From Mesobacillus sp. S13 (GTDB taxonomy: Bacteria; Bacillota; Bacilli; Bacillales; Cytobacillaceae), in NCBI RefSeq assembly GCF_020422885.1, contig NZ_CP084622.1:3491001-3555000 (forward strand): a stretch of DNA of 64,000 bases, given 5' to 3'. Shown one piece after another: positions 38,193-47,496 of this stretch; position 1 is the first letter of the stretch, and each line of letters starts with the position of its first letter. The notes under the pieces are model-generated. The model saw only the letters and a program-made list of their open reading frames with translations, was not told the origin of the DNA and searched no databases. A program made the translations under genes and the position numbers.

Positions 38193-38231
38193 TAAAAAAA
38201 CCCACCATTCAAAGGAATGGCGGGTTTTTTT
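38193..38231 (-). terminator. Terminator of trxA
   Basis: Stem CCCGCCATTC/GAATGGTGGG with a seven-T tail on the minus strand. Confidence 0.9.
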
Positions 38232-38239
38232 CTCTAAGA

Positions 38240-38554
38240 TTAGATATGCTGTTCCAGACGGCCTGCAAGTGCTTCTTTAGGCTGGAAACCGACTACTTTA
38301 TCAACCGGTTGGCCATCTTTAAGGACAAGCAATGTTGGGATACTCATGATGCCGTATTGAGCTGCTGTTTGCTGATTGTCATCAACATCAAGCTTTACGA
38401 TTTTTACTTTATCGCCCATTTCTGAATCTAATTCTTCAAGTACAGGAGCGATCATTTTACATGGGCCGCACCAAGGTGCCCAAAAGTCAACAAGCACTAG
38501 GCCTGATCCTGTTTCGTTAGCAAAAGTTGCGTCAGTAGCATGTGTAATAGCCAT
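38240..38554 (-). CDS. trxA: Thioredoxin
   Basis: Cytoplasmic disulfide reductase of 104 residues. The active site WCGPC has Cys29 and Cys32 in [14 protein letters not shown]. The cis-proline loop is [14 protein letters not shown] with GGAGGC upstream. Own terminator, 161 bp after etfA. The neighbours etfA and (normally) uvrC match B. subtilis, apart from the block inserted between uvrC and trxA here. Confidence 0.98.
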   Translation of the reverse strand: MAITHATDATFANETGSGLVLVDFWAPWCGPCKMIAPVLEELDSEMGDKVKIVKLDVDDNQQTAAQYGIMSIPTLLVLKDGQPVDKVVGFQPKEALAGRLEQHI

Positions 38555-38675
38555 TTGAATGCCTCCTAAATAATCTGAATACTAACGTCAGTATATCATC
38601 GTTTACCAATTGATGCTATTTATCTGCTCTTGTTGTAATTTACCCTTTTCACATATGAATATTCCTGTAAAAATT

Positions 38676-38705
38676 GAAAAACGGACGTTGTTGACGTCCG
38701 TTTTC
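38676..38705 (-). terminator. Terminator of the fadR-fadB-etfB-etfA operon
   Basis: Stem AAAACGGACG/CGTCCGTTTT with a T-tail on the minus strand after etfA. Confidence 0.88.
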
Positions 38706-38715
38706 ATGTGTTATT

Positions 38716-39693
38716 TTAAGCATTTACTTTAAGTTTTTTGAACTCTTCAGTAAGCATTGGAATGACTTCGAATAAATCGCCTACGATACCGTAGTCTGCA
38801 ACTTTGAAAATATTTGCTTCAGGGTCTTTGTTGATTGCGACAATGACCTTGGAGTTGGACATTCCGGCAAGGTGCTGGATTGCTCCTGAGATACCGGCAG
38901 CGATATATAAGTCTGGAGTTACAACTTTACCCGTCTGGCCGATTTGCAGTGAATAATCACAGTAGTCGGCATCACATGCACCACGTGAGGCTCCTACAGC
39001 TCCGCCAAGAACGTCAGCAAGTTCCTTCAACGGCTCGAAGCCTTCTTCGCTCTTCACACCGCGTCCGCCTGCTACGACAACTTTTGCTTCAGAAAGGTCT
39101 ACACCTTCAGTAGCTTTACGGACAACATCTTTAATGATCGTTCTCAAGTCTTTGATTTCTGCAGAGACTGTTGAAACCTCTCCGGATTTACCTGCATCTT
39201 TTTCCAATGGAGCGATGTTGTTTGGACGGATTGTCGCAAACACTAGTCCATCAGTAACAATCTTCTTTTCGAAGGCTTTACCAGAATAGATTGGACGAGT
39301 GAAAACAAGGTTGCCGCCTGCTTCTTCAACCGCTACCGAGTCCGAAATCAGGCCGGAACCCAATTTGCTTGCGATTTTAGGTGCAAGGTCTTTTCCAAGT
39401 GATGTATGGCCAAAAATGATACCTTCAGGGCTTTCCTGTTCTATCACAGCCATCAATGCTTGTGAAAAACCATCTGGTGTATATTGTGCAAGCTTGGCAT
39501 CTTCTACTGCCACAACTTTGTCAGCACCATACTGGTATAGGTCGTTTCCTAAAGAACTTACAGACTCTCCGATTAAAACTCCAACTACTTCTCCGCCCTC
39601 AGCAACTGTTTTTGCAGCTGCGATCGCTTCGAAGGAAACGTTTCTAAGTTGTCCGTCACGTGCTTCACCCAATACTAATACTTTTCTCGCCAT
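38716..39693 (-). CDS. etfA: Electron transfer flavoprotein alpha subunit
   Basis: FAD-binding subunit that takes electrons from acyl-CoA dehydrogenases. 325 residues. The C-terminal FAD domain shows VVAGGRGVKS, GASRGACDADY and the signature YIAAGISGAIQHLAGM near residues 258-273. ATG with AGGAGG upstream. Last gene of the fad-etf unit, 38 bp after etfB. Confidence 0.97.
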   Translation of the reverse strand: MARKVLVLGEARDGQLRNVSFEAIAAAKTVAEGGEVVGVLIGESVSSLGNDLYQYGADKVVAVEDAKLAQYTPDGFSQALMAVIEQESPEGIIFGHTSLGKDLAPKIASKLGSGLISDSVAVEEAGGNLVFTRPIYSGKAFEKKIVTDGLVFATIRPNNIAPLEKDAGKSGEVSTVSAEIKDLRTIIKDVVRKATEGVDLSEAKVVVAGGRGVKSEEGFEPLKELADVLGGAVGASRGACDADYCDYSLQIGQTGKVVTPDLYIAAGISGAIQHLAGMSNSKVIVAINKDPEANIFKVADYGIVGDLFEVIPMLTEEFKKLKVNA

Positions 39694-39731
39694 TTGATTT
39701 ACCTCCTGCGTATTTATTCTTCCTTTATGTG

Positions 39732-40505
39732 TTAAACGACTTTCGCTTCTGTGTGAAGCAGGTTGACAAGTTCCTTAACCTGGTCAGCAAGTTCGCCTTG
39801 TAGGACTTTTCCTGCCTCTTTTTGCGGAGGAAGATAAATTTCGATAGTCTTTGTCTTAGCTTCTACATCGTCCTCATCCAAATCAAGATCATCAAGCTCA
39901 AGCTCATCAAGCGGCTTTTTCTTTGCTTTCATGATTCCTGGAAGAGATGGATAGCGAGGCTCATTCAGACCCTGTTGTGCAGTTACAAGAACAGGAAGGC
40001 TTGTCTCAATGACTTCTGAATCCCCTTCTACGTCTCTAGTAATCGTAGCAGTAGTTCCGTTGATTTCTAGTTTCGTGATCGTTGTTACATAAGGCATTCC
40101 CAGCTGTTCAGCAACACGAGGTCCTACCTGGCCAGAACCGCCATCGATTGCGACATTTCCGCCAAGGATCAAGTCAACTTCTTTATCCTTTAGGTATTCA
40201 GCAAGGATTTTTGCAGTTGTGAACTGGTCACCGTCTTCAACGTCATCCTCGATATTGATCAATACTGCTTTGTCCGCTCCCATAGCTAACGCTGTGCGCA
40301 GTTGCTTCTCTGTTTCTTCATTGCCTACAGAAACGACAGTAACTTCGCCGCCGTGAGCATCCCTTACTTGGATCGCTTCCTCAATCGCATACTCATCATA
40401 AGGATTGATGATGAACTCAGCGCCATCTTCATTGATCTTGCCGTTTGCGATTGTGATTTTTTCTTCTGTATCGAATGTCCTTTTCATTAGAACGTAGATA
40501 TTCAT
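39732..40505 (-). CDS. etfB: Electron transfer flavoprotein beta subunit
   Basis: AMP-binding partner of EtfA in fatty-acid beta-oxidation electron transfer. 257 residues. The N-terminus NIYVLMKRTFDTEEKI and NPYDEYAIEEAIQVRD are typical. The ETF-beta signature region is VTAQQGLNEPRYPSLPGIMKA. The ATG at 40505 follows TTAGGAGGGGA. An acidic segment LDDLDLDEDDVE near the C-terminus is notable but not unusual. Confidence 0.97.
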   Translation of the reverse strand: MNIYVLMKRTFDTEEKITIANGKINEDGAEFIINPYDEYAIEEAIQVRDAHGGEVTVVSVGNEETEKQLRTALAMGADKAVLINIEDDVEDGDQFTTAKILAEYLKDKEVDLILGGNVAIDGGSGQVGPRVAEQLGMPYVTTITKLEINGTTATITRDVEGDSEVIETSLPVLVTAQQGLNEPRYPSLPGIMKAKKKPLDELELDDLDLDEDDVEAKTKTIEIYLPPQKEAGKVLQGELADQVKELVNLLHTEAKVV

Positions 40506-40594
40506 TTGTTCCCCTCCTAAGTATTCAAACATTTTAGCTGTTCTAAAGATTAGAAAAATTTATTTCAAAAAAATTTTATTGCTAAAAGGTTTGC

Positions 40595-41368
40595 TTATCT
40601 GCCTTTAAAATCAGGCGACCTTTTTTCCAAGAATGCCTGGATTCCCTCTTGGCCGTCCTCAGACAAGAAGACATCGCCAAAGTACTTGGCTTCTTCCTTA
40701 ACTCCTTTGTAAAAGGACTCATGCTTGGAATAATTCAATAGTTTAATAGCTGCCCCAAGGGAAACTGGACTCTTTTTCGCAATTTTCCCAGCAAGCTTGT
40801 ATGCGTTTTCAAGCAACTGTTCTTCTGGGTAAGCATGGTTGGCCAATCCATACTGGACAGCTTCCACACCTGTGATCGGGTCGCTCGTAAACAGCATTTC
40901 GGCGGCTCTTGCAACACCTACATATCTCGGCAGTCGCTGGCTGCCTGCAAACCCGGGAATCAATCCAAGCTGCAGCTCTGGTAATCCCAATTTCGCATTC
41001 TCTGCTACCAGGCGGAAATGGCATGCCATTGCAAGCTCCAGTCCGCCGCCCAATGCTGCGCCGTGAATGGCAGCGATAATAGGCTTTGGAAAATGCTCCA
41101 TGCGCTCGAAAAGGTCCTGGCCATACTCAGCGAGTTTGGCAAAATCTTCACCGGTTTTAATGGTGGTGAATTCTTTGATATCTGCACCTGCAGAGAAGAA
41201 CCTTCCTTCACCGTGGATTAAAACTACCCTGATTTCTTCATTCCCCTCGATCTCATCCAATACTCCTGAAAGTTCTTTCAGCAGCCCGGATGCAAGGGCA
41301 TTCGCCGGCGGACGGTCAATCGTAATCGTTGCGATCCTGTCCTCCGAAGACCATTTAAGATATTCCAC
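40595..41368 (-). CDS. fadB: Enoyl-CoA hydratase
   Basis: Crotonase-family hydratase, second step of beta-oxidation. 257 residues. The oxyanion-hole signature AAIHGAALGGGLELAMACHF is near residues 98-117. Catalytic glutamate region: LGLPELQLGLIPGFAG. The start is GTG with AGGAGGGG 5 nt upstream. It lies between fadR and etfB as in B. subtilis, where the gene is called fadB. Confidence 0.95.
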   Translation of the reverse strand: MEYLKWSSEDRIATITIDRPPANALASGLLKELSGVLDEIEGNEEIRVVLIHGEGRFFSAGADIKEFTTIKTGEDFAKLAEYGQDLFERMEHFPKPIIAAIHGAALGGGLELAMACHFRLVAENAKLGLPELQLGLIPGFAGSQRLPRYVGVARAAEMLFTSDPITGVEAVQYGLANHAYPEEQLLENAYKLAGKIAKKSPVSLGAAIKLLNYSKHESFYKGVKEEAKYFGDVFLSEDGQEGIQAFLEKRSPDFKGR

Positions 41369-41496
41369 ATTTTCCCCTCCTTTTACATGAAGGCAGGTTT
41401 CGCATCATGGATATCTCCTTTCTGCGAAACATGCCTATTTACCCTGCCTTTTCTGCCTCAGGCATTCGAAGTGCCGGAAAGTCAGGAAAGACGTGA

Positions 41497-42099
41497 TTAA
41501 AGGACCGGTTTGGTGTCCTGGTAACCGCAGCCGTTTATCAACAGCTGGTGTACCGCTTTAGCCAGGTCAGTAAGATTGTATTTCTGTTCATTCATTACCC
41601 ATGAAGTCGCAGTTTCATCCACTGTACCAAAAATCATCTGCCTTGCAAGACGCAAATCAAGGGAGCTTGAAAACTCACCATTCTCTATGCCTTCCAAAAT
41701 GATTTTGTCGATCAGCATTAAGTAGCCCTTAAGCACCTCGTTGATTTTATGTCTGAGGTCCTTATTTGACTGCCTTAGCTCCAGCTGGGTTACAATTGCA
41801 AGATGCCGGTCATCTGATAGAATCTTGAAATGTGTTTCGACCAACATATATAATTTCTCTGTTGCTGTTTGTTTTCCTGCAATTTTTTCTTCAATACTTC
41901 CCACGAAGTAACCCATTTTCTCCTGGAACAGAGAAATCAGTATGTCTTCTTTATTTTTGAAATACAAATAAATGGTCCCATCAGCCACTCCAGCCTGCTT
42001 TGCTATTTTAGACACCTGCGCCTGGTGGTAGCCGTTTTCTGCGATAATGACCACTGCTGCGTCAATTATTTGCATATATTTCGGCTTGTTCTTCTTCAT
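41497..42099 (-). CDS. fadR: TetR-family fatty acid degradation regulator FadR
   Basis: Represses beta-oxidation genes and is released by long-chain acyl-CoA in B. subtilis. 200 residues. The N-terminal TetR helix-turn-helix reads IDAAVVIIAENGYHQAQVSK and GVADGTIYLYFKNKEDIL. The ATG at 42099 has GGGAGTGA upstream; an in-frame extension above it has none. The promoter carries a FadR box, indicating autoregulation of fadR-fadB-etfB-etfA. Confidence 0.94.
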   Translation of the reverse strand: MKKNKPKYMQIIDAAVVIIAENGYHQAQVSKIAKQAGVADGTIYLYFKNKEDILISLFQEKMGYFVGSIEEKIAGKQTATEKLYMLVETHFKILSDDRHLAIVTQLELRQSNKDLRHKINEVLKGYLMLIDKIILEGIENGEFSSSLDLRLARQMIFGTVDETATSWVMNEQKYNLTDLAKAVHQLLINGCGYQDTKPVL

Positions 42100-42190
42100 T
42101 TCTTTCACTCCCGCTCCAGGAAAAGCACAAGCATTAAATGCTACAGCGGCACACTCCCGTTTACGATTTTTTGTCTGCAATACTATTTAC

Positions 42191-42245
42191 TGAATGAATC
42201 GTCATTCATATTTTTATAATAGTATTTCACTCACACTTCTGTCAA
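42191..42245 (-). promoter_or_regulatory. fadR promoter with FadR box
   Basis: TTGACA (42240-42245) and TATTAT (42216-42221) with an 18-bp spacer. A palindrome TGAATGAATCGTCATTCA (42191-42208), differing from the B. subtilis FadR consensus at one base, follows the -10 around the start of transcription. Confidence 0.88.
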
Positions 42246-42280
42246 GGAAATGTGTTTCATTTGGACAAGCCTTCTTTTTC

Positions 42281-42313
42281 AAAAAGAAAGAGCCGATATT
42301 GGGAGCCGGCTTT
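42281..42313 (-). terminator. Terminator of lcfA
   Basis: Stem AGCCG/CGGCT with a T-rich tail on the minus strand after lcfA. Confidence 0.65.
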
Positions 42314-42318
42314 TAAAA

Positions 42319-44022
42319 TTAAGCTCGCTTCTGCTGGTCTTCCTGATTCTTTGCTTTCTCTTCATCTACCAATGCTCTTCTGAGAATTTTACCTACCGCG
42401 GTCTTTGGGAGTTCTGCCCTGAATTCATATAATCTTGGCACCTTGTATGCAGCAAGATGCTTTCTGCAATATTCATTCAGTTCTTCCTCCGCCGCTTGGG
42501 CACCATCCTTAAGAACGATATATACTTTTACCGTTTCACCTCGATAAGGATCCGGTATGCCTGCTGCAACTACTTCCTGAACAGCTGGATGCTCATAAAG
42601 TACTTCTTCGATCTCACGCGGGTAAATGTTAAATCCTCCGGCAATGATCATATCCTTCTTCCTGTCAACAATGTAGAAATATCCTTCCTCGTCCATATAG
42701 CCAAGGTCTCCAGTCAGCAGCCAGCCATCCTTGAGCACTTGCTCTGTTTCTTCCGGCCTGTTCCAGTAACCCTTCATTACCTGCGGACCTTTAACGGCAA
42801 TCTCTCCAACTTCCCCAGGAGGCAGCGGTTCACCTGTTTCCATTGATAGAACAACAGAATCAGTATCTGGCCAAGGTACACCAATGCTCCCTTTCACCCG
42901 TTTTTTATCCCAAAGGAAATTCGCATGTGTGACAGGGGATGATTCCGTTAGGCCATACCCTTCAACAAGCTTCCCACCGGTGATCTGTTCGAATTTCTCC
43001 TGTACCTCGACCGGCAGTGGAGCAGAACCGCTAATACAGGAATCAATTGACGATAAATCGTATTTTTTCAAGTCCGGATGATTCAGCAGACCGATATAAA
43101 TGGTTGGTGCTCCCGGAAACAATGTAGGCTTCTGCTTCTGGATTGTCTTTAATGTAGTTTCAGGATCGAACTTCGGCAATAGGACCATTTTAGATCCCTG
43201 CATTACCGATAGAATCAGGACAGCGGTCATTCCATAGACATGGAAGAAAGGCAGGATTCCCAGGACGGTCTCTTCACCTTCTTTGCATTTGTACAGCCAG
43301 GCATTGCTCATTGCCGCATTCGCAATCAGGTTTTTATGAGTCAGCATGACCCCTTTTGGAAACCCAGTTGTTCCACCGGTATATTGCAATAATGCCAGGT
43401 CTTCTTCGAAATCCATCTCATATTCTTTGATATTTCCAGCCGGATTTTTCATGATCTCGGTAAAAAGATGATTCTGGCCTTCATGCTTCACGTTTACAAT
43501 GATGCCATATTGTTTTTTCTGGATGAATGGATAGACAAGATTTTTAGGGAAAGGAAGATAGTCCTTGATAGCGGTTACAATTACATTCTCTAAATCCGTG
43601 TTTGCGATGACCTTTGACACCCTAGGGAATAAAATGTCGAGCGTGATGATGGCTTTAGCCCCAGAGTCCTTCATCTGGTATTCAAGCTCCCGCTCCATAT
43701 ACAGAGGGTTTGTTTGGACGACAATTCCGCCGGCCATCAGGATTGCATAGTAACTGATGATAGACTGAGGAGTATTCGGGAGCATGATCGCTACCCTGTC
43801 CCCTTTTTCGATTCCCAGGTCCTGCAAATAAGCAGCCAGCTTTTTTGCATAGTTGTAGACTTGCTTATATGTCAGTTCTTTGCCCATGAAGTGGATTGCG
43901 ATCTTCTCAGGGTATTTTTCAGCAGTATGCTTCAAATAGTCCTGGACCGTTGCTTCCTTAAGATCCAAATGAGCTGGGATTTCTGGAGGATATTGCGACA
44001 GCCATGGCTTTTCAACTTCCAT
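42319..44022 (-). CDS. lcfA: Long-chain-fatty-acid-CoA ligase
   Basis: Activates fatty acids to acyl-CoA before beta-oxidation; adenylate-forming enzyme at the membrane. 567 residues. AMP-binding motif LLQYTGGTTGFPKGVMLTHK near residues 212-231. Further motifs are EGYGLTESSP, WLLTGDLGYMDEEGYFYIVD and the C-terminal catalytic lysine in KTAVGKILRR. ATG with GGAGGC upstream. Here it has its own terminator, and fadR has a separate promoter. Confidence 0.96.
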   Translation of the reverse strand: MEVEKPWLSQYPPEIPAHLDLKEATVQDYLKHTAEKYPEKIAIHFMGKELTYKQVYNYAKKLAAYLQDLGIEKGDRVAIMLPNTPQSIISYYAILMAGGIVVQTNPLYMERELEYQMKDSGAKAIITLDILFPRVSKVIANTDLENVIVTAIKDYLPFPKNLVYPFIQKKQYGIIVNVKHEGQNHLFTEIMKNPAGNIKEYEMDFEEDLALLQYTGGTTGFPKGVMLTHKNLIANAAMSNAWLYKCKEGEETVLGILPFFHVYGMTAVLILSVMQGSKMVLLPKFDPETTLKTIQKQKPTLFPGAPTIYIGLLNHPDLKKYDLSSIDSCISGSAPLPVEVQEKFEQITGGKLVEGYGLTESSPVTHANFLWDKKRVKGSIGVPWPDTDSVVLSMETGEPLPPGEVGEIAVKGPQVMKGYWNRPEETEQVLKDGWLLTGDLGYMDEEGYFYIVDRKKDMIIAGGFNIYPREIEEVLYEHPAVQEVVAAGIPDPYRGETVKVYIVLKDGAQAAEEELNEYCRKHLAAYKVPRLYEFRAELPKTAVGKILRRALVDEEKAKNQEDQQKRA

Positions 44023-44042
44023 CTTGTTGCCTCCTTATTTAA

Positions 44043-44057
44043 AATTTTTTGAAAATT
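44043..44057 (-). promoter_or_regulatory. CodY-like box upstream of lcfA
   Basis: AATTTTCAAAAAATT matches the CodY consensus AATTTTCWGAAAATT at 14 of 15 positions. It lies between the lcfA promoter and its ribosome binding site. The region is AT-rich, so a chance match is possible. Confidence 0.5.
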
Positions 44058-44066
44058 CTATCTCCC

Positions 44067-44095
44067 ATTATAATATAATGGTCTTTTTATGACAA
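44067..44095 (-). promoter_or_regulatory. lcfA promoter
   Basis: TTGTCA (44090-44095) and TATAAT (44067-44072) with a 17-bp spacer on the minus strand. No FadR box is seen here. Confidence 0.75.
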
Positions 44096-44175
44096 TTAGA
44101 ATAGTTTTTTGGAGGATTATAGGGACAAACTACCATATGCCTTGCCTGAGTCCGGTCTTATCTTTCTTCTTTTTA

Positions 44176-44244
44176 GGAAAAAACAAATCGATAACAAGGC
44201 GACTTTTATAGTTATTAAACCAAAACTATCTTGTTATCGATTTT
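44176..44244 (-). terminator. Long hairpin ending the yshE unit
   Basis: A 14-bp perfect stem AAATCGATAACAAG (44185-44198) pairs with 44230-44243, with an inner ATAGTT/AACTAT stem. On the minus strand it is followed by GTTTTTTCC. It probably ends transcription from mutS2-yshE. An R2 element lies between it and the last gene. Confidence 0.65.
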
Positions 44245-44259
44245 CGTGGAGGTATGAAT

Positions 44260-44448
44260 TCATAAGCGGAGAATTTCCTGCTATTTTACAAAATAGCGCT
44301 TAAGAAGCAGAAATAAGCGGAGATGTTCCGGTTAAGTGCTATAAAAAGGGTAAAATCAAACGATCTAGAGTAAATAAACGGAAAAAATCCCCTTATTTTT
44401 AAGGAAATAAGGGGATCTTCCAATTCTAATGGAATTTTTCCGTTTAAT
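44260..44448 (-). repeat. 185-bp intergenic element, family R2 (copy 2)
   Basis: Inverted relative to copy 1 and the same length (44262-44446). It conserves TAAACGG and CCGCTTAT ends and an inner 72-bp module. That module folds as TAAACGGAAAAA/TTTTTCCGTTTA around ATCCCCTTATTT/AAATAAGGGGAT and a small TTCC/GGAA stem. The other half has GCTATTTT/AAAATAGC. No gene is contained. Confidence 0.85.
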
Positions 44449-44488
44449 TTCAAATACTATGAAATCAACTATCAGTCATAACAAATTC

Positions 44489-44572
44489 CTATACAAAAAA
44501 AATCATATAAACAATGCCAACTAAGAGGAATACTCCACATAGAATCAGCAATATTTTAGCCAGTTTTTCCAC
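44489..44572 (-). CDS. Candidate 27-residue membrane peptide downstream of yshE
   Basis: A GTG start preceded by AGGGGGATC opens a 27-codon reading frame that begins 17 nt after the yshE stop codon. The product starts MEKLAKILLILCGVFLLVG and is one hydrophobic helix with a charged N-terminus. Such size and composition fit small membrane peptides. No family is recognised. The ribosome site and immediate position after yshE support translation; its shortness keeps confidence moderate. Confidence 0.5.
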   Translation of the reverse strand: MEKLAKILLILCGVFLLVGIVYMIFFV

Positions 44573-44589
44573 TCTTTTAGATCCCCCTG

Positions 44590-44994
44590 TTAAATTCCTG
44601 CGCCGATGATATATGAAAGGCCGATTGAAATGACCATGGAGATCAGGCCGACTGCTCGGTTGTCGCTTTCTATTTCTTTATCGATGTTGAACTTTGGTGT
44701 CAGGAATTCAAAAATAAAGTACCCGATCAAAAGCAGGACAAAGCCGAAAACTCCCCAACTGATCATCGTGAGCAGTGAATCATGCTGATTGATGGAATGG
44801 CGGAATATATTAGCTACACCAAAGATTTTTCCGCCTGTGGCCATCGCGACGGAAATATTGCCTTTTTTGATTTCTTCCCAATTGCGATATTTGGTCACTA
44901 GTTCAAAAACAGCAAGGAATACCACGATGCAGAGAATCGATACACTGTAGTAACCAGCTGTCACTATAAATTCATTTTCCCAAAAACGGTTCAT
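44590..44994 (-). CDS. yshE: DUF350 (UPF0719) membrane protein, YshE-like
   Basis: 134 residues with four hydrophobic helices, a typical DUF350 protein of unknown function. The sequence GKIFGVANIFRHSINQHDSL between helices 1 and 2 is characteristic. The second ATG (44994) is chosen because GGGAG lies 7 nt upstream; the first is only 2 nt from it. It follows mutS2 as in B. subtilis yshE. Confidence 0.85.
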   Translation of the reverse strand: MNRFWENEFIVTAGYYSVSILCIVVFLAVFELVTKYRNWEEIKKGNISVAMATGGKIFGVANIFRHSINQHDSLLTMISWGVFGFVLLLIGYFIFEFLTPKFNIDKEIESDNRAVGLISMVISIGLSYIIGAGI

Positions 44995-45102
44995 ATCCAT
45001 TCTCCCTGATAATAATTTACCCCAACGCCTATTATATAGTCTTCAGACAGGAATTTACATTTATTTAAGATTTTTTCGGAACCTTAATTAACAGAGCGCA
45101 AT

Positions 45103-47460
45103 CTACTTAAATTCTACTACCGTCACACCTGTTCCGCCTTCTCCTGCATCTCCAAACCTTATTTTCTTGACAGAGCGATGGTTGCGAAGGTATTCCTGGA
45201 CTCCCTGTCTTAAAGCTCCAGTTCCTTTTCCGTGGATGATATTGACTCGCGGATAGCCGGCCAGCAAGGCATCATCGATGTATTTCTCCACTCTCATCAG
45301 AGCATCTTCATATCTCTCCCCCCGGAGGTCTAGTTCAAGGCCAACGTGGAAGTCCTTGCCCTTAACGATTGCGATTGGCTTTGTTTCAACCGGCTTCGGA
45401 GTATTGATATATTCCATATCAGATTCTTTCACTTTCATCTTGAGAATGCCAATCTGGACTTGCCATTCTTTCGCATTAACACGCTCGACAAGATGGCCTT
45501 TTTGGTCAAATGTCAGAACCTTGACTTCATCCCCTTGCTTGAACTCGTGTTTTGCAGGTTTCGCTTTGCCGCCGCCTTTTTTTCCCTGGCTGAGCTCAGG
45601 AGTCGCCTCGCTAAGTCGCCTTTTGGCGTCGATCAATTCATGTTCTTTGATTTCGGCTCCTTTTTCAAGCCGCAGCTTGCGAAGGTCGCGGATGATTTCT
45701 TCCGCTTCTTCCTTTGCTTTTTCGACAATCGATGCTGCTTTTCCTTTTGCCTTTTCTGCTAACTGATCTTTCTTCTCATAATACTCTGCCATCTGTTTTT
45801 GCAGATCCTTATGCAGCTTTTCTGCATCCTTCAGCAACTGGTGTGCCTCATCACGTTCTCGTTCCGCCTGCTTCCTGCTGGATTCAAGGGAAGCAATCAT
45901 ATTTTCGACTTCATTGCTGTCAGCGCTGATATAGGACCTTGCTGTATTGATGACAGATTCTCTCAAGCCAAGCCTTTTTGAAATTTCGAAGGCATTGCTT
46001 CGGCCTGGGACTCCAATCAATAATTTATAGGTCGGGCTCAGTGTCTCGACATCAAATTCAACACTGGCATTGATGACGCCTTCCCGGTTGTAGCCATAAG
46101 CCTTTAACTCTGGATAGTGAGTTGTCGCAATCACTCTAGCTCCGCGATGATACACCTCGTCCAGTATCGAGATTGCAAGGGCAGCTCCTTCCTGAGGATC
46201 CGTTCCGGCACCCAGTTCATCAAATAGTACCAGGCTATTGTGATCAACTTTTTCCAGGATTTCAACGATATTGACCATATGAGATGAGAAGGTACTCAGA
46301 CTTTGCTCAATCGACTGTTCGTCGCCGATATCTGCATAAACCGAGCCAAAAACAGCCACTTCAGATCCATCAAGTGCGGGAATCTGCAAGCCTGCCTGTG
46401 CCATAAGCGTACAAAGTCCGACTGTTTTTAAAGTAACGGTCTTACCCCCAGTATTCGGACCGGTGATGACAATCGTCGTATAATCACTGCCTAAAGTGAC
46501 GCTATTAGGGACTACTTCGTCCATCGAAATCAATGGATGCCTTGCCTGAAAAAGGTTGATGCGCCCCTCATCATTGACATTTGGTTTGGAACCTTTAATC
46601 TTGCTTCCGTATCGAGCCTTCGCAAACATAAAATCAAGCTCACCCATGATGCTGACAATTTCAAGAAGCTCATCATGGTGTTCAGCAGTAACTGCTGATA
46701 GCTCTGCGAGGATTCTTTCGATTTCCTGCTGTTCTTTCACACGGATGCTTTGAAGTTCGTTATTCAGCTGGACAACAGATTGGGGCTCAATGAACAACGT
46801 CTGTCCTGATGAGCTTTGGTCATGGATGATCCCGCCATAATGTCCGCGATATTCCTGTTTAACAGGAATGACGAATCGGTCGTTCCTGATGGTGATGATG
46901 GCATCCGAGAGCATTTTGGATGCGTTGGATGAACGAATCATGCTTTCTAATTTTTCACGAACCCTTGCTTCTCGCGTACGCATCTGCTGGCGGAGCGACC
47001 TTAGTGCTTCACTCGCACCGTCCAGAACTTCGCCGCCCTCATCGATGGCATTCCGGATGGATTCTTCCAAATGAGCGAGCACGATGATTCCATCTGTATA
47101 GTTCAATAAAATAGGGACTTCGGTCACTTCCTGCAAATCGTCGACAAATCGTTTCATCTGCCTGCTTGCGTGCACAGTGCTTGCCACCTGCACCAATTCC
47201 AGAGGACTTAGCATCCCGCCAATCTGGGCTCTTTTCACATGTGGCCTTATATCATGAATGCCGCCTAACGGAACATTCCCTTTCAATCTTAGAACCTTAG
47301 CTGCTTCATCTGTCTCTTCCTGCAAACGGGATACTTCTCCGTAATCGACCGAAGGCATCAAAGCGACGGCCTTTTCCCGTCCTAATGAAGATGATACATG
47401 TTCAATCAGCTGGTTCCTGATTTTATCAAATTCAAGTGTTTTTAAAACTCGCTGCTGCAC
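45103..47460 (-). CDS. mutS2: MutS2 endonuclease/ribosome-splitting ATPase
   Basis: 785 residues, the same length as in B. subtilis (mutSB). The MutS ATPase core has Walker [14 protein letters not shown] near residue 335, Walker [20 protein letters not shown], and [10 protein letters not shown] coiled-coil region lies near 515-600. The C-terminal Smr domain starts [20 protein letters not shown] and has [11 protein letters not shown]. Known roles are suppression of homologous recombination and rescue of collided ribosomes. GTG start with AAGGAGGAA upstream. Confidence 0.96.
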   Translation of the reverse strand: MQQRVLKTLEFDKIRNQLIEHVSSSLGREKAVALMPSVDYGEVSRLQEETDEAAKVLRLKGNVPLGGIHDIRPHVKRAQIGGMLSPLELVQVASTVHASRQMKRFVDDLQEVTEVPILLNYTDGIIVLAHLEESIRNAIDEGGEVLDGASEALRSLRQQMRTREARVREKLESMIRSSNASKMLSDAIITIRNDRFVIPVKQEYRGHYGGIIHDQSSSGQTLFIEPQSVVQLNNELQSIRVKEQQEIERILAELSAVTAEHHDELLEIVSIMGELDFMFAKARYGSKIKGSKPNVNDEGRINLFQARHPLISMDEVVPNSVTLGSDYTTIVITGPNTGGKTVTLKTVGLCTLMAQAGLQIPALDGSEVAVFGSVYADIGDEQSIEQSLSTFSSHMVNIVEILEKVDHNSLVLFDELGAGTDPQEGAALAISILDEVYHRGARVIATTHYPELKAYGYNREGVINASVEFDVETLSPTYKLLIGVPGRSNAFEISKRLGLRESVINTARSYISADSNEVENMIASLESSRKQAERERDEAHQLLKDAEKLHKDLQKQMAEYYEKKDQLAEKAKGKAASIVEKAKEEAEEIIRDLRKLRLEKGAEIKEHELIDAKRRLSEATPELSQGKKGGGKAKPAKHEFKQGDEVKVLTFDQKGHLVERVNAKEWQVQIGILKMKVKESDMEYINTPKPVETKPIAIVKGKDFHVGLELDLRGERYEDALMRVEKYIDDALLAGYPRVNIIHGKGTGALRQGVQEYLRNHRSVKKIRFGDAGEGGTGVTVVEFK

Positions 47461-47496
47461 AAAAATTTCCTCCTTCTTCTCAATCGAAGGTTATTA

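Noticed and set aside
44109..44303. 64-codon open frame upstream of lcfA on the plus strand
   Set aside because: It runs across the long hairpin and the R2 element and shows no conserved sequence.
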